Origin: Bacilli bacterium
Lineage (GTDB): Bacteria > Bacillota_I > Bacilli_A > ML615J-28 > CAG-313
Length of the DNA: 64,000 bases
Reading direction: 5' to 3'
Assembly: GCA_017501465.1 (NCBI GenBank)
Contig: JAFVWY010000013.1
Location: 1-64,000 of the forward strand
The notes beneath the pieces were generated by a model. The model ran no database searches. It was given only the letters and a program-made list of their open reading frames with translations, and was not told where the DNA came from. Below, piece by piece: positions 8,288 to 16,487 of the stretch; the first letter of the stretch is position 1, and each line of letters begins with the position of its first letter. The translations under genes were made by a program, and so were the position numbers.

Positions 8288-9454
8288 ATGAAAATTAGAA
8301 AAATTCTAGTATCAATTTTATCTTTTATTTTGTTATTTAGTTTAGGAGGATGTTCATTATTTGATAACGATAATGATAATGATAATTCAACAGGAGGTAG
8401 TAGTGGAGGCAATACTGAAACAACCATTCCAACTACTCCTGATCGAAGTCAAAATGTTATTATCAACGAATCTACTATTGATCATGTTCCTTCTACTATT
8501 GAAGAGACTGTTTCTTTAGTGTATGACTCAGTAGTGGTTATTAATGCTGAATCTAGAAGTGGTATAAGTGCCGGAAGCGGGGTTATGATAGGTGTTAGTG
8601 ATACTCACACTTATATTATAACTTGTCATCATGTAATTGAAGGAGCAACAAATATTACTGTTACTTTAAGTGATGATACGAAGTATGGAGCATCTATAAT
8701 TGGTGGTGATAAAACATCAGATATCGCTGTTATTGCTATTGAAAAAACAGGGTTAACGTTATCTAAGTTTATTGATGATTCTAATAAGGTTACTTTAGCC
8801 TCAACTGTAATTGCGATTGGTAATCCATTAGGTACATTGGGAGGTACTGTTACTGTTGGAATTGTAAGTAGTACTAATCGCTTGATTGAAATGAGTGATG
8901 GAACAAGTAAAGATTTAATTCAATTTGACGCCGCTATTAATTCAGGTAATTCTGGTGGAGGATTATTCAATGCAGAAGGTCAACTAATAGGTATTGTTAA
9001 TGCTAAGTATTCAGCTGCAGGTGTGGAAGGATTAGGATTTGCCATTCCTGCAAATACAGCCTTATCTATAGCAAAAGGCTTAATTGAAAAAGGTTATGTT
9101 GAAGGAAGATATAATTTGGGTGTTACTTTTGCGGATGGATATTATAAAACAGGTGGTTTTTTTGGCACAACCTATAAAGTAGTTTATGTTAGTGAAATTG
9201 ATCCTAATGGTTCATGTTATGGTAAATTAAAACTTGAAGATATCTTAGTCGGTATTTCAATCAAATTTAAAGATACAAATAAACAAGATAAAGTATTAGA
9301 TAATTTTAGTGTCGCTCAAGATGTAATTAATTTCATTAATGATGTAGAACTAAGTATCGGTGATGTGATTATTTACACTGTTAGAAGAGGAACAATATCT
9401 TCACCAAATATTAATGTTGAAGTTGAAGTTGTTCAATATATTTACGATAATTAA
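8288..9454 (+). CDS. HtrA/DegP-like serine protease lipoprotein
   Basis: The 388-residue protein starts with a lipoprotein signal ending LGGC and a low-complexity Asp/Asn/Ser/Gly linker. The trypsin-like domain holds the triad: His in TCHHVIEGA, Asp in SDIAVIAI, and Ser in INSGNSGGGLF, where GNSGG is the classic HtrA site. A divergent PDZ-like region follows (YVSEIDPNGSCYGKLKLEDILVGI). It should act outside the membrane in protein quality control. The start is ATG 8288, preceded by GGAGGA; the in-frame ATG 8273 overlaps that site. A TATAAT lies at 8259-8264. HtrA proteins are usually anchored by a transmembrane helix; lipid anchoring is less common. Confidence 0.92.
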   Translation: MKIRKILVSILSFILLFSLGGCSLFDNDNDNDNSTGGSSGGNTETTIPTTPDRSQNVIINESTIDHVPSTIEETVSLVYDSVVVINAESRSGISAGSGVMIGVSDTHTYIITCHHVIEGATNITVTLSDDTKYGASIIGGDKTSDIAVIAIEKTGLTLSKFIDDSNKVTLASTVIAIGNPLGTLGGTVTVGIVSSTNRLIEMSDGTSKDLIQFDAAINSGNSGGGLFNAEGQLIGIVNAKYSAAGVEGLGFAIPANTALSIAKGLIEKGYVEGRYNLGVTFADGYYKTGGFFGTTYKVVYVSEIDPNGSCYGKLKLEDILVGISIKFKDTNKQDKVLDNFSVAQDVINFINDVELSIGDVIIYTVRRGTISSPNINVEVEVVQYIYDN

Positions 9455-9478
9455 AAAGGGGCTTGCACCTTTTTTTTA
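9453..9478 (+). terminator. probable terminator after the HtrA-like gene
   Basis: AAAAAGG and CCTTTTT flank a short GC-containing loop region, followed by a T run. The stem is short, so confidence is moderate. Confidence 0.6.
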
Positions 9479-9505
9479 TTTTAAAAAGCAAAAAAAATAT
9501 ATTTG

Positions 9506-9514
9506 TGATATAAT
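9506..9514 (+). promoter_or_regulatory. extended -10 promoter
   Basis: TGaTATAAT at 9506-9514, 31 bases before the flavoprotein start; no good -35 is evident. It probably drives the genes from 9546 through at least 11734. Confidence 0.65.
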
Positions 9515-9545
9515 AATTGTAATATTAGGAAGGAGATCATAGTAT

Positions 9546-9980
9546 ATGGCTTTTATGGCATTTAACCATGGCGTTAACGTTGTTGGGATGGTAAAGAATA
9601 AACAAAAATATTGTATGACATGTGCTTGGGCAATGCAAGTTGATTATGATAAAGTTATGTTGTTAATCGGTAAACAAAGTGTTACAGGACAAAAAATAAT
9701 GCCAGGAGATATAATTGGTATTAGTGCTTTAAGCGAGTTTCAAAGAGAGATAGCTTTAAAACTAGGCGATGAACATTCAGATCAAGTAGATAAATTAGAA
9801 GGTATTCAACATTTAGATAATGATGGAGCAATCTACATTTTAAATGCTGCTAGACTTATGAAAGTGGAAGTACTAGAAATAATGCATCCTAAAGGAATTG
9901 AAGAGGATAATTTAATTTATGGAAAAATCATTGAAAAGATTGAAACCATTTTTCCATTTTTAAATATGAGTGATATTTAA
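9546..9980 (+). CDS. flavin reductase-like domain protein
   Basis: This 144-residue protein resembles FMN-binding flavin reductase-like proteins: VNVVGMVKNKQKYCMTCAWAMQVDYDKVMLLIGKQ near the N-terminus fits the FMN-binding beta-barrel, followed by MPGDIIGISAL and a C-terminal segment with EVLEIMH. Such proteins reduce flavins or act as flavoprotein oxidoreductases; the partner is unknown. AGGAGAT lies about 10 bases before ATG 9546, and an ATG three codons on is an alternative start. The gene ends one base before the next, suggesting co-expression with the cyclophilin and alcohol dehydrogenase genes. Confidence 0.72.
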   Translation: MAFMAFNHGVNVVGMVKNKQKYCMTCAWAMQVDYDKVMLLIGKQSVTGQKIMPGDIIGISALSEFQREIALKLGDEHSDQVDKLEGIQHLDNDGAIYILNAARLMKVEVLEIMHPKGIEEDNLIYGKIIEKIETIFPFLNMSDI

Positions 9981-9981
9981 G

Positions 9982-10554
9982 ATGAAGAAAGTATTTTTAT
10001 TAATAATAATTAGTTTAAGTTTAATTTTAATGTCAAGTTGTAAAGGAGGAAATATGATAGTTATAGAATTAACAGATGGCAGAGAGATAAAATTGGAATT
10101 ATATCCAGATGTTGCCCCTAAAACAGTAGAAAATTTTTATAAATTAATTGATGATAAACATTTTGATAATGTTATTTTTCACCGTGTGATTGAAGGATTT
10201 ATGATTCAAGCAGGTGCTTTAGTAATTGATGGTAATACTTTAGATTACAATAAGTCAGTTAGTTCAATTCCAGGTGAATTTACATCTAATGGGTTTGTTA
10301 ATGATTTAAAACATGTTGCTGGAGTAATTTCGATGGCTAGATCAAATGATCCTAATAGTGGTGGAGGTCAATTTTTTATCTGTTCTGCGGCTTCTCCACA
10401 TTTAGATGGTAAATACGCAGCTTTTGGTAAAACAGTCGATGAAGAAAGCTTACAAGTAGTTTTAGATATTAGCAAAGTTGAGACTACATATTTCTCTGGT
10501 TTTAATGATTTCCCTGTTGAACCAGTTGTTATTAAAACAATCAAGAGAATTTAA
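9982..10554 (+). CDS. cyclophilin-type peptidyl-prolyl isomerase lipoprotein
   Basis: The 190-residue form begins with a lipoprotein signal (MKKVFLLIIIS, lipobox ending SSC at about residue 23). The cyclophilin domain follows: APKTVENFYKL, FHRVIEGFMIQAG, GVISMARSNDPNSGGGQFFIC and LDGKYAAFGK, retaining the catalytic Arg in FHR and the QFFI block. It should catalyse proline isomerisation of exported proteins. The upstream in-frame GTG at 9970 lies within the previous gene and is less likely. A strong AAAGGAGGA at 10042-10050, just before in-frame ATG 10054, could start a 166-residue cytosolic form beginning MIVIELTDG. The next gene starts 1 base after the stop. Confidence 0.93.
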   Translation: MKKVFLLIIISLSLILMSSCKGGNMIVIELTDGREIKLELYPDVAPKTVENFYKLIDDKHFDNVIFHRVIEGFMIQAGALVIDGNTLDYNKSVSSIPGEFTSNGFVNDLKHVAGVISMARSNDPNSGGGQFFICSAASPHLDGKYAAFGKTVDEESLQVVLDISKVETTYFSGFNDFPVEPVVIKTIKRI

Positions 10555-10555
10555 T

Positions 10556-11734
10556 ATGGTTAATTTTGAATTTTATTCACCAACTAAGATTTTTTTTGGT
10601 AAAGATGTTGAATTAAAGGTTGGTAATGTCATTAAAGAAAAGGGCTATAAAAAAGTACTTTTACATTATGGGAAATCTTCGATTATTAAAAGTGGGTTAT
10701 ATGATAGAATTATAAATTCATTAAAGGAAAATCAAATAGATTATTTAGAATTAGGGGGTGTAGAACCCAATCCTAAAATCGATTTAGTAAGAAAAGGCGT
10801 ACAACTAGTAAAAGAAGCAGAAGTTGATTTAATTTTAGCGGTAGGTGGAGGCAGTGTTATAGATTCTGCTAAGCTAATTGGTGTAGGAGCTAAAAGCATG
10901 GTTGATCCATGGCTATACAGTATACAAAAAGAGACTCCATTGGAAACAGTGGATCTAATGGTTATATTAACGATTGCTGCAGCGGGCAGTGAATTAAGTA
11001 ATTCGTGTGTTATTACAAACCCTGATGTAACACTAAAAAGAGGATTTAATAGTGAAATTATTAGACCTAAATATGCTTTTTTAAATCCTGAATTAACTTA
11101 TAGTGTTTCTAAATTTCAAACAGGGTGTGGCATTGTTGATATCTTAATGCATACATTAGAAAGATATTTAGTTCATGAAGATGATGCCAACTTAACTTTT
11201 AGATTTGCTGAAGGTTTAATGAAAACAGTATTAGAAGAAGGACTAAAAGCTATTAATAATCCATATGACTATACATCAAGGGCTAATTTAATGTTAGCAA
11301 GTAGTTTATCTCATAATGGTTTAACCGGCATGGGCGTTAAATGGTTTTTTACGGTTCATAAACTAGAACATGAATTAAGTGGCTTTTATGATGAAGTAGC
11401 ACATGCAGCCGGACTTTCTATTTTGTATCCTGCATGGGCTAGATTTATTTCTAAAAAGAATTCAAAAAAATTGGCAATGTTTGCACGAAATGTTATGAAT
11501 ATAGAAAATTCTGGTGATGATTTTGTTGATGCAAACAAAGGAATTGATAAATTAGAAGACTATTTTGAATTGATTGGTATGCCTACTAGAATGACAGACT
11601 TAGGTTTAACAAATGTAAAATTTGAAGAAATGGCTGATTCTGCAACTGATTTTGGAAAAAAATGCGTTTTAGGCATTGAAAACTTAGATAAATATGATAT
11701 AATAGAAATATACAAAACATCTTATAATAGATAG
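10556..11734 (+). CDS. iron-containing alcohol dehydrogenase (BDH-type)
   Basis: This 392-residue enzyme belongs to the group III, iron-dependent alcohol dehydrogenases that interconvert aldehydes and alcohols with NAD(P)H during fermentation. The dinucleotide site is AVGGGSVIDSAKLIG. Metal-ligand regions include GCGIVDILMHTLERY and HAAGLSILYPAW. The N-terminal FEFYSPTKIFFGK matches butanol-dehydrogenase-like YqhD/BdhA members. The start is ATG 10556, one base after the cyclophilin stop; the longer frame from 10478 lies inside that gene and is rejected. Its substrate cannot be told from sequence. Confidence 0.93.
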   Translation: MVNFEFYSPTKIFFGKDVELKVGNVIKEKGYKKVLLHYGKSSIIKSGLYDRIINSLKENQIDYLELGGVEPNPKIDLVRKGVQLVKEAEVDLILAVGGGSVIDSAKLIGVGAKSMVDPWLYSIQKETPLETVDLMVILTIAAAGSELSNSCVITNPDVTLKRGFNSEIIRPKYAFLNPELTYSVSKFQTGCGIVDILMHTLERYLVHEDDANLTFRFAEGLMKTVLEEGLKAINNPYDYTSRANLMLASSLSHNGLTGMGVKWFFTVHKLEHELSGFYDEVAHAAGLSILYPAWARFISKKNSKKLAMFARNVMNIENSGDDFVDANKGIDKLEDYFELIGMPTRMTDLGLTNVKFEEMADSATDFGKKCVLGIENLDKYDIIEIYKTSYNR

Positions 11735-11745
11735 AAAGGAAAAAT

Positions 11746-14550
11746 ATGAAAAAATTAGTTTTATTATTTGTTTTTGTAGTAATCGGTTTTTTCACTCTTG
11801 TTGGTTGCCAAACTGGTGGTAATGGACAAGGCGGTGGAGATACTCATGAACATGCTTATGTAGATGGAAAATGTGAATGTGGTGCAACAGATCCTAATTA
11901 TGTTGAACCATCTACAAAATGGAAAGTTTCTTTCTACGATGGTAAAGAACTTTTAGAAGAAAAAGAATATGAATATAGAGAAAGTATTGAATTCCCTGAA
12001 GCAGAAGAAAAAGAAGGCCAAATTTTTGTTGGTTGGTTTGATGCTGATGATGTAGAATTCACATTAACACTTATGCCAAAAAAAGACTTAGTTTTAACAG
12101 CTAAATATGAAGCTGGTTATAAATATGAATTCGTTGATTATGATGGTACTGTAATTTCTAGTGGTGTTGTAAAACCAGGTGAAGAAATTACTGTTCCTAA
12201 AGATCCTGAAAGAGCTAAAGAAGGAACAACTATTTATACATTCAATGGTTGGACTCCAGCTGTAACAGATACTATTACTGAACATACAACTTTTACAGCT
12301 ACTTATACTAGTCAAAGTGTATCTACAGTTACTTTTGATTTAGATGGTGGTAACTGGAATTATTATAGTTATGACGACGTAGTTAAAGATTTATTAAAAG
12401 ATTATAATAAATTTAGTGGAAAGAGTTATACAACAGGTTCTCTTCCAAATGGTGCTTGGGAACTTATCAACTTCCATACTTTCTATTTTAATGGCTCTAA
12501 TGCTGCTAAATGGAAATGGTTATTAGAATATTTAGGTGAAGTTGGTTCACCAGCTAACCGTTCTGCATGTAAGACTTTATCTAAATCTACATCTGTTAAT
12601 AGTTTCACAGCAGCTAATGATAATTATAAATACTCAGTTTCATATGAATTAAGAGCATTTATCAGAGGCGAAAAGATGACTAGCAACGCTAGTTTCCCAA
12701 CAGCTGATTATTCTCAATATGATTTACAAAATGGTTTCTGGGATTACTATTTACCTACAATTGAGTCTTCAATGTATAAATATGTAGATTCTTCAAAACC
12801 AAAAATTCAATTACCTGCCAAAGCTTATAAACAAAATTATGAATTTGCTGGTTGGTATGATAATGCTGAATTTAGTGGTTCTCCAATCACAAGCTATACA
12901 GTTACTGAAGATGTAACTATTTATGCTAAATTCGTACCACTTGATCCGGTAGAATCAATTGTTATTAGTAATGAAATTACTGAAATGGAAAAATTTACAG
13001 CTTATACATTACAATGGCAAGTTAATCCAACTGAAGTTAAAAATAAACAAGTTAAGTTTAAATCAAGCAACACTGCAGTTCTTTCTGTTACTAGTAATGG
13101 TGTTATAACAGCACTTGCTGATGGTGTTGCAACAATTACTATAACTTCTGTATTAACTCCATCAGTAGTTGCTACATTAGAAATTGAAGTATATTCTCCA
13201 AATCACTTTGTAATTGAATATGTTGGTGAATCATATGTAAAAGCAGGCGAAACTACTGAATTATCTGCAAATTATATTTATCGTGATGGTTCAGAAGCTG
13301 CAATTACTTGGGAAAGTTTAACTCCAAGTATTGCTACTGTTAATAATGGTGTTGTAACTGGTATTCAAGCTGGTGTTGCTACTATTAGAGCAATTGCCGA
13401 TGGTAATGCTGAACAATATCAAGATTTCGTTGTTACTGTTGTTGAAAATGAATTATCAAGTGTATTACAAGCTGTATTAAATGCTCACGAAAGTAATGCA
13501 TTTGTTAAATATAATTTAGGTATTGGTGCTGGAACTCCTGCTTATTACACTGATGTAATTGGTAGTGTTTCTAAGTTATTATTTGAAGAATTTGTAGTTG
13601 ATAATAAATATTATGCAACACAACAAGCAAATAGTAAGAATCATGGTGGTTTAATTTCATCACATGAATTTGTTACTGTTCACTATACTGGTAATATGAG
13701 TAAGACTGCAGATGCTGCTGCAAATGCAAGTTATTTCGCAAATGAAACTAGTACATCAATTCACTATACAACTGGTAATGATGGTATTTACTATATTCTT
13801 GATGAAAAATATGTAGGTCATCATGCTGGTGATGGAACTAGTGTTAAATTTGAATGGAATCCAACAGGCGTATATTATCAAGAATCAGATCCTGAAACTC
13901 CAGTATGGGGTATTAACTCTGACTCTAAATTTACAATTAATGGGCAAGTAACAAGTATTAGTGTTCCTACAGGTTCAACTCCTCAAACTCAAAAGGTAAC
14001 TGATCCAAGATGGATTAATGATATGGGTCTTTCTTGGAAGGTTGTTGATGGTCAATATTATATGGGTACTACTTGGTGGTGTTATTCACAAATATCTGAA
14101 GGTAGAATTTGTAACAAGGGTGGTAATAACAACTCAATTGGTATTGAATCATGTGTTAACCAAGGTTCAGATTTATGGTATACATGGCAAAAAACTGCTA
14201 GATTAGTAGCTGATATCATGATTAGAAATAATTTAGATATTACTAGAGTTGTAGGTCACCATTTCTATTCAGCAAAAGATTGTCCACAACCAATGTTAGA
14301 AAATGATTTAGAAATTTGGTATGAATTTATCGAACTTGTTAAAGCAGAATATCAAATGGCTACAGAATTTGCTGATTATGAATTATCATTTGAAGTAGTT
14401 GGTGATACAAATAGTGTTGATTCAACTGGTAGAATTAAACAAAGCCGTTACTCAGAAGTTATTACTTATAAAGTAACTGTAACTGATAAAGATGGTAATA
14501 CTGAATCAATCACTCTTGCTACTAGTATTAATGGTACATATACTAAATAA
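11746..14550 (+). CDS. large surface lipoprotein with CxCG module, InlB-like and Big2 domains and amidase_2 domain
   Basis: The 934-residue protein begins with a lipoprotein signal (LVGC, Cys about 21), then a HEHAYVDGKCECG module at about 34-46 ending DPNYV. InlB/Flg_new-like beta-grasp repeats follow (FVGWF, TFNGWTP, FAGWYDN), then two Big2-type domains (SSNTAVLSVTSNGVITAL; TPSIATVNNGVVTG). The C-terminal third is an N-acetylmuramoyl-L-alanine amidase of the T7-lysozyme type: zinc ligands fit His in TVHYTG, His in VVGHHFY and Cys in AKDCPQ, with YVGHHAGDG and SIGIESCVN between. It probably cleaves peptidoglycan stem peptides at the cell surface. AGGAAAA lies before ATG 11746. Possible roles are cell separation or germination-type wall turnover. 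Confidence 0.9.
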   Translation: MKKLVLLFVFVVIGFFTLVGCQTGGNGQGGGDTHEHAYVDGKCECGATDPNYVEPSTKWKVSFYDGKELLEEKEYEYRESIEFPEAEEKEGQIFVGWFDADDVEFTLTLMPKKDLVLTAKYEAGYKYEFVDYDGTVISSGVVKPGEEITVPKDPERAKEGTTIYTFNGWTPAVTDTITEHTTFTATYTSQSVSTVTFDLDGGNWNYYSYDDVVKDLLKDYNKFSGKSYTTGSLPNGAWELINFHTFYFNGSNAAKWKWLLEYLGEVGSPANRSACKTLSKSTSVNSFTAANDNYKYSVSYELRAFIRGEKMTSNASFPTADYSQYDLQNGFWDYYLPTIESSMYKYVDSSKPKIQLPAKAYKQNYEFAGWYDNAEFSGSPITSYTVTEDVTIYAKFVPLDPVESIVISNEITEMEKFTAYTLQWQVNPTEVKNKQVKFKSSNTAVLSVTSNGVITALADGVATITITSVLTPSVVATLEIEVYSPNHFVIEYVGESYVKAGETTELSANYIYRDGSEAAITWESLTPSIATVNNGVVTGIQAGVATIRAIADGNAEQYQDFVVTVVENELSSVLQAVLNAHESNAFVKYNLGIGAGTPAYYTDVIGSVSKLLFEEFVVDNKYYATQQANSKNHGGLISSHEFVTVHYTGNMSKTADAAANASYFANETSTSIHYTTGNDGIYYILDEKYVGHHAGDGTSVKFEWNPTGVYYQESDPETPVWGINSDSKFTINGQVTSISVPTGSTPQTQKVTDPRWINDMGLSWKVVDGQYYMGTTWWCYSQISEGRICNKGGNNNSIGIESCVNQGSDLWYTWQKTARLVADIMIRNNLDITRVVGHHFYSAKDCPQPMLENDLEIWYEFIELVKAEYQMATEFADYELSFEVVGDTNSVDSTGRIKQSRYSEVITYKVTVTDKDGNTESITLATSINGTYTK

Positions 14551-14552
14551 TT

Positions 14553-14589
14553 AAAAATAGAGCTTATGTAAAACATAAGCTCTATTTTT
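14553..14589. terminator. bidirectional terminator between convergent genes
   Basis: AAAAATAGAGCTTATG at 14553-14568 and its complement at 14574-14589 form a 16-bp stem with a 5-base loop. A and T tracts on both sides allow termination on both strands. The stop codon of the minus gene at 14582 lies in the 3' arm. Confidence 0.93.
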
Positions 14590-15283
14590 TTATAAAAATT
14601 CTTTTAATTAAATCTTTATCTGGAACATCAAACATGTCTAATTTATTAATCTCATTGGTTACATCATAAGGTACTTTGATTTCTTCTAGTTTTAGTGTAT
14701 GGTTATCTAAAGTAAGAAGCGCAGCTTTAGCGAAACCAACATTGAGATTAGTACAACCAAGTGTACCAATATTTATGAAATTCTTATCACCAAAAACTAC
14801 TGAACCGTAATGATCGTGACCAAAAATGATAATGTCAGCATCGATATCTTTGAACGTTTCACATAGTTTTTCATAAGTTTTTTCCGTTTCGATGGTAATA
14901 AAACGTTCATTTCTTCTTGCATAATGAGTTAAAGCAATAGTATAACCTTCAATATGAAAGTATTTAACAAATGGCAGTGATTTTAAAAAATCATTATGTT
15001 TGGGATCCATGGTGTTTCTAATCCAATCATGATGCTTTTCTTCTAAGGCAGCTGAAGGGTTTTTATAACCATCAAGATAATATGCTTCATGATTGCCTTT
15101 TACACTATAAAAGTTAGGTAGTGTTTTAACTATATTTAGGACTTCGTTATGACTTGGTCCAATACCAATTAAATCGCCAGCGGAAAAGATGTAGTCAGGA
15201 TTTAATTTCTTGATTGTAGGAAGTAACGCTTTTATGCTTTCAGCATTTCCATGAGTATCGGTAAAAATAAAAATTCTTTTCAT
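14582..15283 (-). CDS. YfcE/MJ0936-like cytosolic metallophosphoesterase
   Basis: This 233-residue protein has the compact calcineurin-like fold: FIFTDTHGN, SAGDLIGIGP, VKGNHEAYY, IALTHYARR and IFGHDHYGSV, ending with the INIGTLGCTN segment typical of small phosphodiesterases. There is no signal peptide, so it should act in the cytoplasm on phosphodiesters or nucleotides; the substrate is unknown. GGAG precedes ATG 15283. It begins 25 bases downstream of the tRNA-Arg CCA end on the same strand, so it probably shares the tRNA transcript. Confidence 0.87.
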   Translation of the reverse strand: MKRIFIFTDTHGNAESIKALLPTIKKLNPDYIFSAGDLIGIGPSHNEVLNIVKTLPNFYSVKGNHEAYYLDGYKNPSAALEEKHHDWIRNTMDPKHNDFLKSLPFVKYFHIEGYTIALTHYARRNERFITIETEKTYEKLCETFKDIDADIIIFGHDHYGSVVFGDKNFINIGTLGCTNLNVGFAKAALLTLDNHTLKLEEIKVPYDVTNEINKLDMFDVPDKDLIKRIFIKK

Positions 15284-15308
15284 AATAACTCCAAAAATAA
15301 ATAATAGT

Positions 15309-15383
15309 TGGAGTGCCTAGAGGGAATTGAACCCCCACCACAAGAATCGGAATCTTGTATTGTATCCATTCAACTATAGGCAC
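15309..15383 (-). tRNA. tRNA-Arg (anticodon CCG), CCA encoded
   Basis: Read on the minus strand: acceptor GTGCCTA pairs with TAGGCAC, the D arm contains GTTGAATGGATACAAT, the anticodon arm CAAGA-TTCCGAT-TCTTG gives CCG, and the T arm is GGGGG-TTCAATT-CCCTC. Discriminator T is followed by encoded CCA (15311-15309). CCG reads the CGG arginine codon. Confidence 0.93.
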
Positions 15384-15395
15384 ATAGTATAATAA

Positions 15396-15424
15396 ATTAT
15401 AACATAAGAGTGTTTCTTTATCAA
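15396..15424 (-). promoter_or_regulatory. promoter for tRNA-Arg and the downstream phosphoesterase
   Basis: On the minus strand, TTGATA (15424-15419) and TATAAT (15401-15396) are 17 bases apart with TGn before the -10. Confidence 0.87.
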
Positions 15425-15457
15425 AAAAAACACGAAAAAAACTTTAGAGAATTTCAT

Positions 15458-15486
15458 TTGTAATTTTTTGTATATTGTGGTATAAT
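15458..15486 (+). promoter_or_regulatory. promoter for the yggS-sepF-ileS operon
   Basis: TTGTAA at 15458-15463 and TATAAT at 15481-15486 are 17 bases apart, with TGG directly before the -10. It is divergent from the tRNA-Arg promoter. Confidence 0.87.
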
Positions 15487-15510
15487 AAGTAAAGAAAAGA
15501 GAGAGAATTT

Positions 15511-16161
15511 ATGAATAAGTATGAATTAAATTATCAAAAGGTAAAAGAGTCATTAAAAGACTATCCAAATATTAAAATTGTTGCTGCGACTAAATATTTA
15601 GAACCAACTGCAGCTTTACAATTATATGAAACTGGTATTAAAGATTTTGGTGAAAATAGAACTGATGCTTTTTTAGAAAAATATGAACTATTAAAAGATA
15701 AAGATATCACTTGGCATTTTTTCGGTGTGTTACAAGCCAGAAAAGTTAGATCTGTTATTGACAAGATAGATTATTTACATTCATTAGATAGTTTATCACT
15801 TGCTAGTGAAATTAGTAAAAGAAGAAAAACACCTTTAAAGTGTTTTGTGCAAGTTAATGTTTCAAATGATCCAAATAAATCTGGCATTGATGAATCTAAA
15901 GTATCTAGTTTTATTAAATCACTTGCAAAATATCCAAATATTGAAGTTGTTGGATTAATGACTATAACAAAATTAACTTTCTATGAAGAACTATTAGAAG
16001 GATATTTCAAAACAATGAAAAAACTACAAGAAGAAGTACAAGCCCTAGAGTTACCTTACGCACCATGCACTGAACTTTCTATGGGGATGAGCAATGACTA
16101 TTTGATAGCTGCAAAAAATGGTGCCACAATGGTTAGACTTGGTAGAATATTATTTGATTAG
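15511..16161 (+). CDS. YggS/PLPBP pyridoxal-phosphate homeostasis protein
   Basis: The 216-residue protein is a PLP-binding alanine-racemase-fold protein controlling free PLP and amino-acid pools. The PLP lysine lies in IVAATKYLEP. Other family blocks are DFGENRTDAF, HFFGVLQARKVR (usually HFIGxLQxNK), CFVQVNVSNDPNKSG, VVGLMTI and ELSMGMSNDYLIA, ending with TMVRLGRILF. It precedes sepF, the normal ylmE-sepF order of Gram-positive division clusters. GAGAGA lies before ATG 15511. Confidence 0.96.
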   Translation: MNKYELNYQKVKESLKDYPNIKIVAATKYLEPTAALQLYETGIKDFGENRTDAFLEKYELLKDKDITWHFFGVLQARKVRSVIDKIDYLHSLDSLSLASEISKRRKTPLKCFVQVNVSNDPNKSGIDESKVSSFIKSLAKYPNIEVVGLMTITKLTFYEELLEGYFKTMKKLQEEVQALELPYAPCTELSMGMSNDYLIAAKNGATMVRLGRILFD

Positions 16162-16170
16162 GAGGATTAT

Positions 16171-16476
16171 ATGGCAAAAAAACATGATTTAGGTAAAAGC
16201 CCTTTAACTTCATTTCAATTATTAGAAAGAGTAATTGTTAGCTCTTTTGAACAATTATTAGATTTAGCTAATTTATTAAAAAATGGGAAACCATTATTAT
16301 TGAGTTTTCAAATGGTAGATGTAGAAGTTGCTAATAAAATGATTGGATTCCTATCAGGTGTTGTTTATGCCTTAGAAGGTAGTACACATTTCACAGATGA
16401 AAAAACAATTCTATTTGCTTCAAAGAAAAATTTTGAAGATGGTAGTTTAAATCAATTTATTAAAGAACGTAATTAG
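16171..16476 (+). CDS. sepF: SepF-type cell division protein (minimal form)
   Basis: The 101-residue protein covers the SepF core: VIVSSFEQLLDLANLLKNGKP, LLLSFQMVDVEVANKMIGFLSGVVYALEG and a C-terminal FASKKNF strand. SepF bundles FtsZ filaments and links them to the membrane. It is shorter than B. subtilis SepF: the N-terminal amphipathic membrane helix and linker are reduced to MAKKHDLGKSP. How it reaches the membrane is therefore unclear. It lies 9 bases after yggS and 11 bases before ileS, with AGGAGG before ATG. Confidence 0.87.
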   Translation: MAKKHDLGKSPLTSFQLLERVIVSSFEQLLDLANLLKNGKPLLLSFQMVDVEVANKMIGFLSGVVYALEGSTHFTDEKTILFASKKNFEDGSLNQFIKERN

Positions 16477-16487
16477 TGGAGTATATT

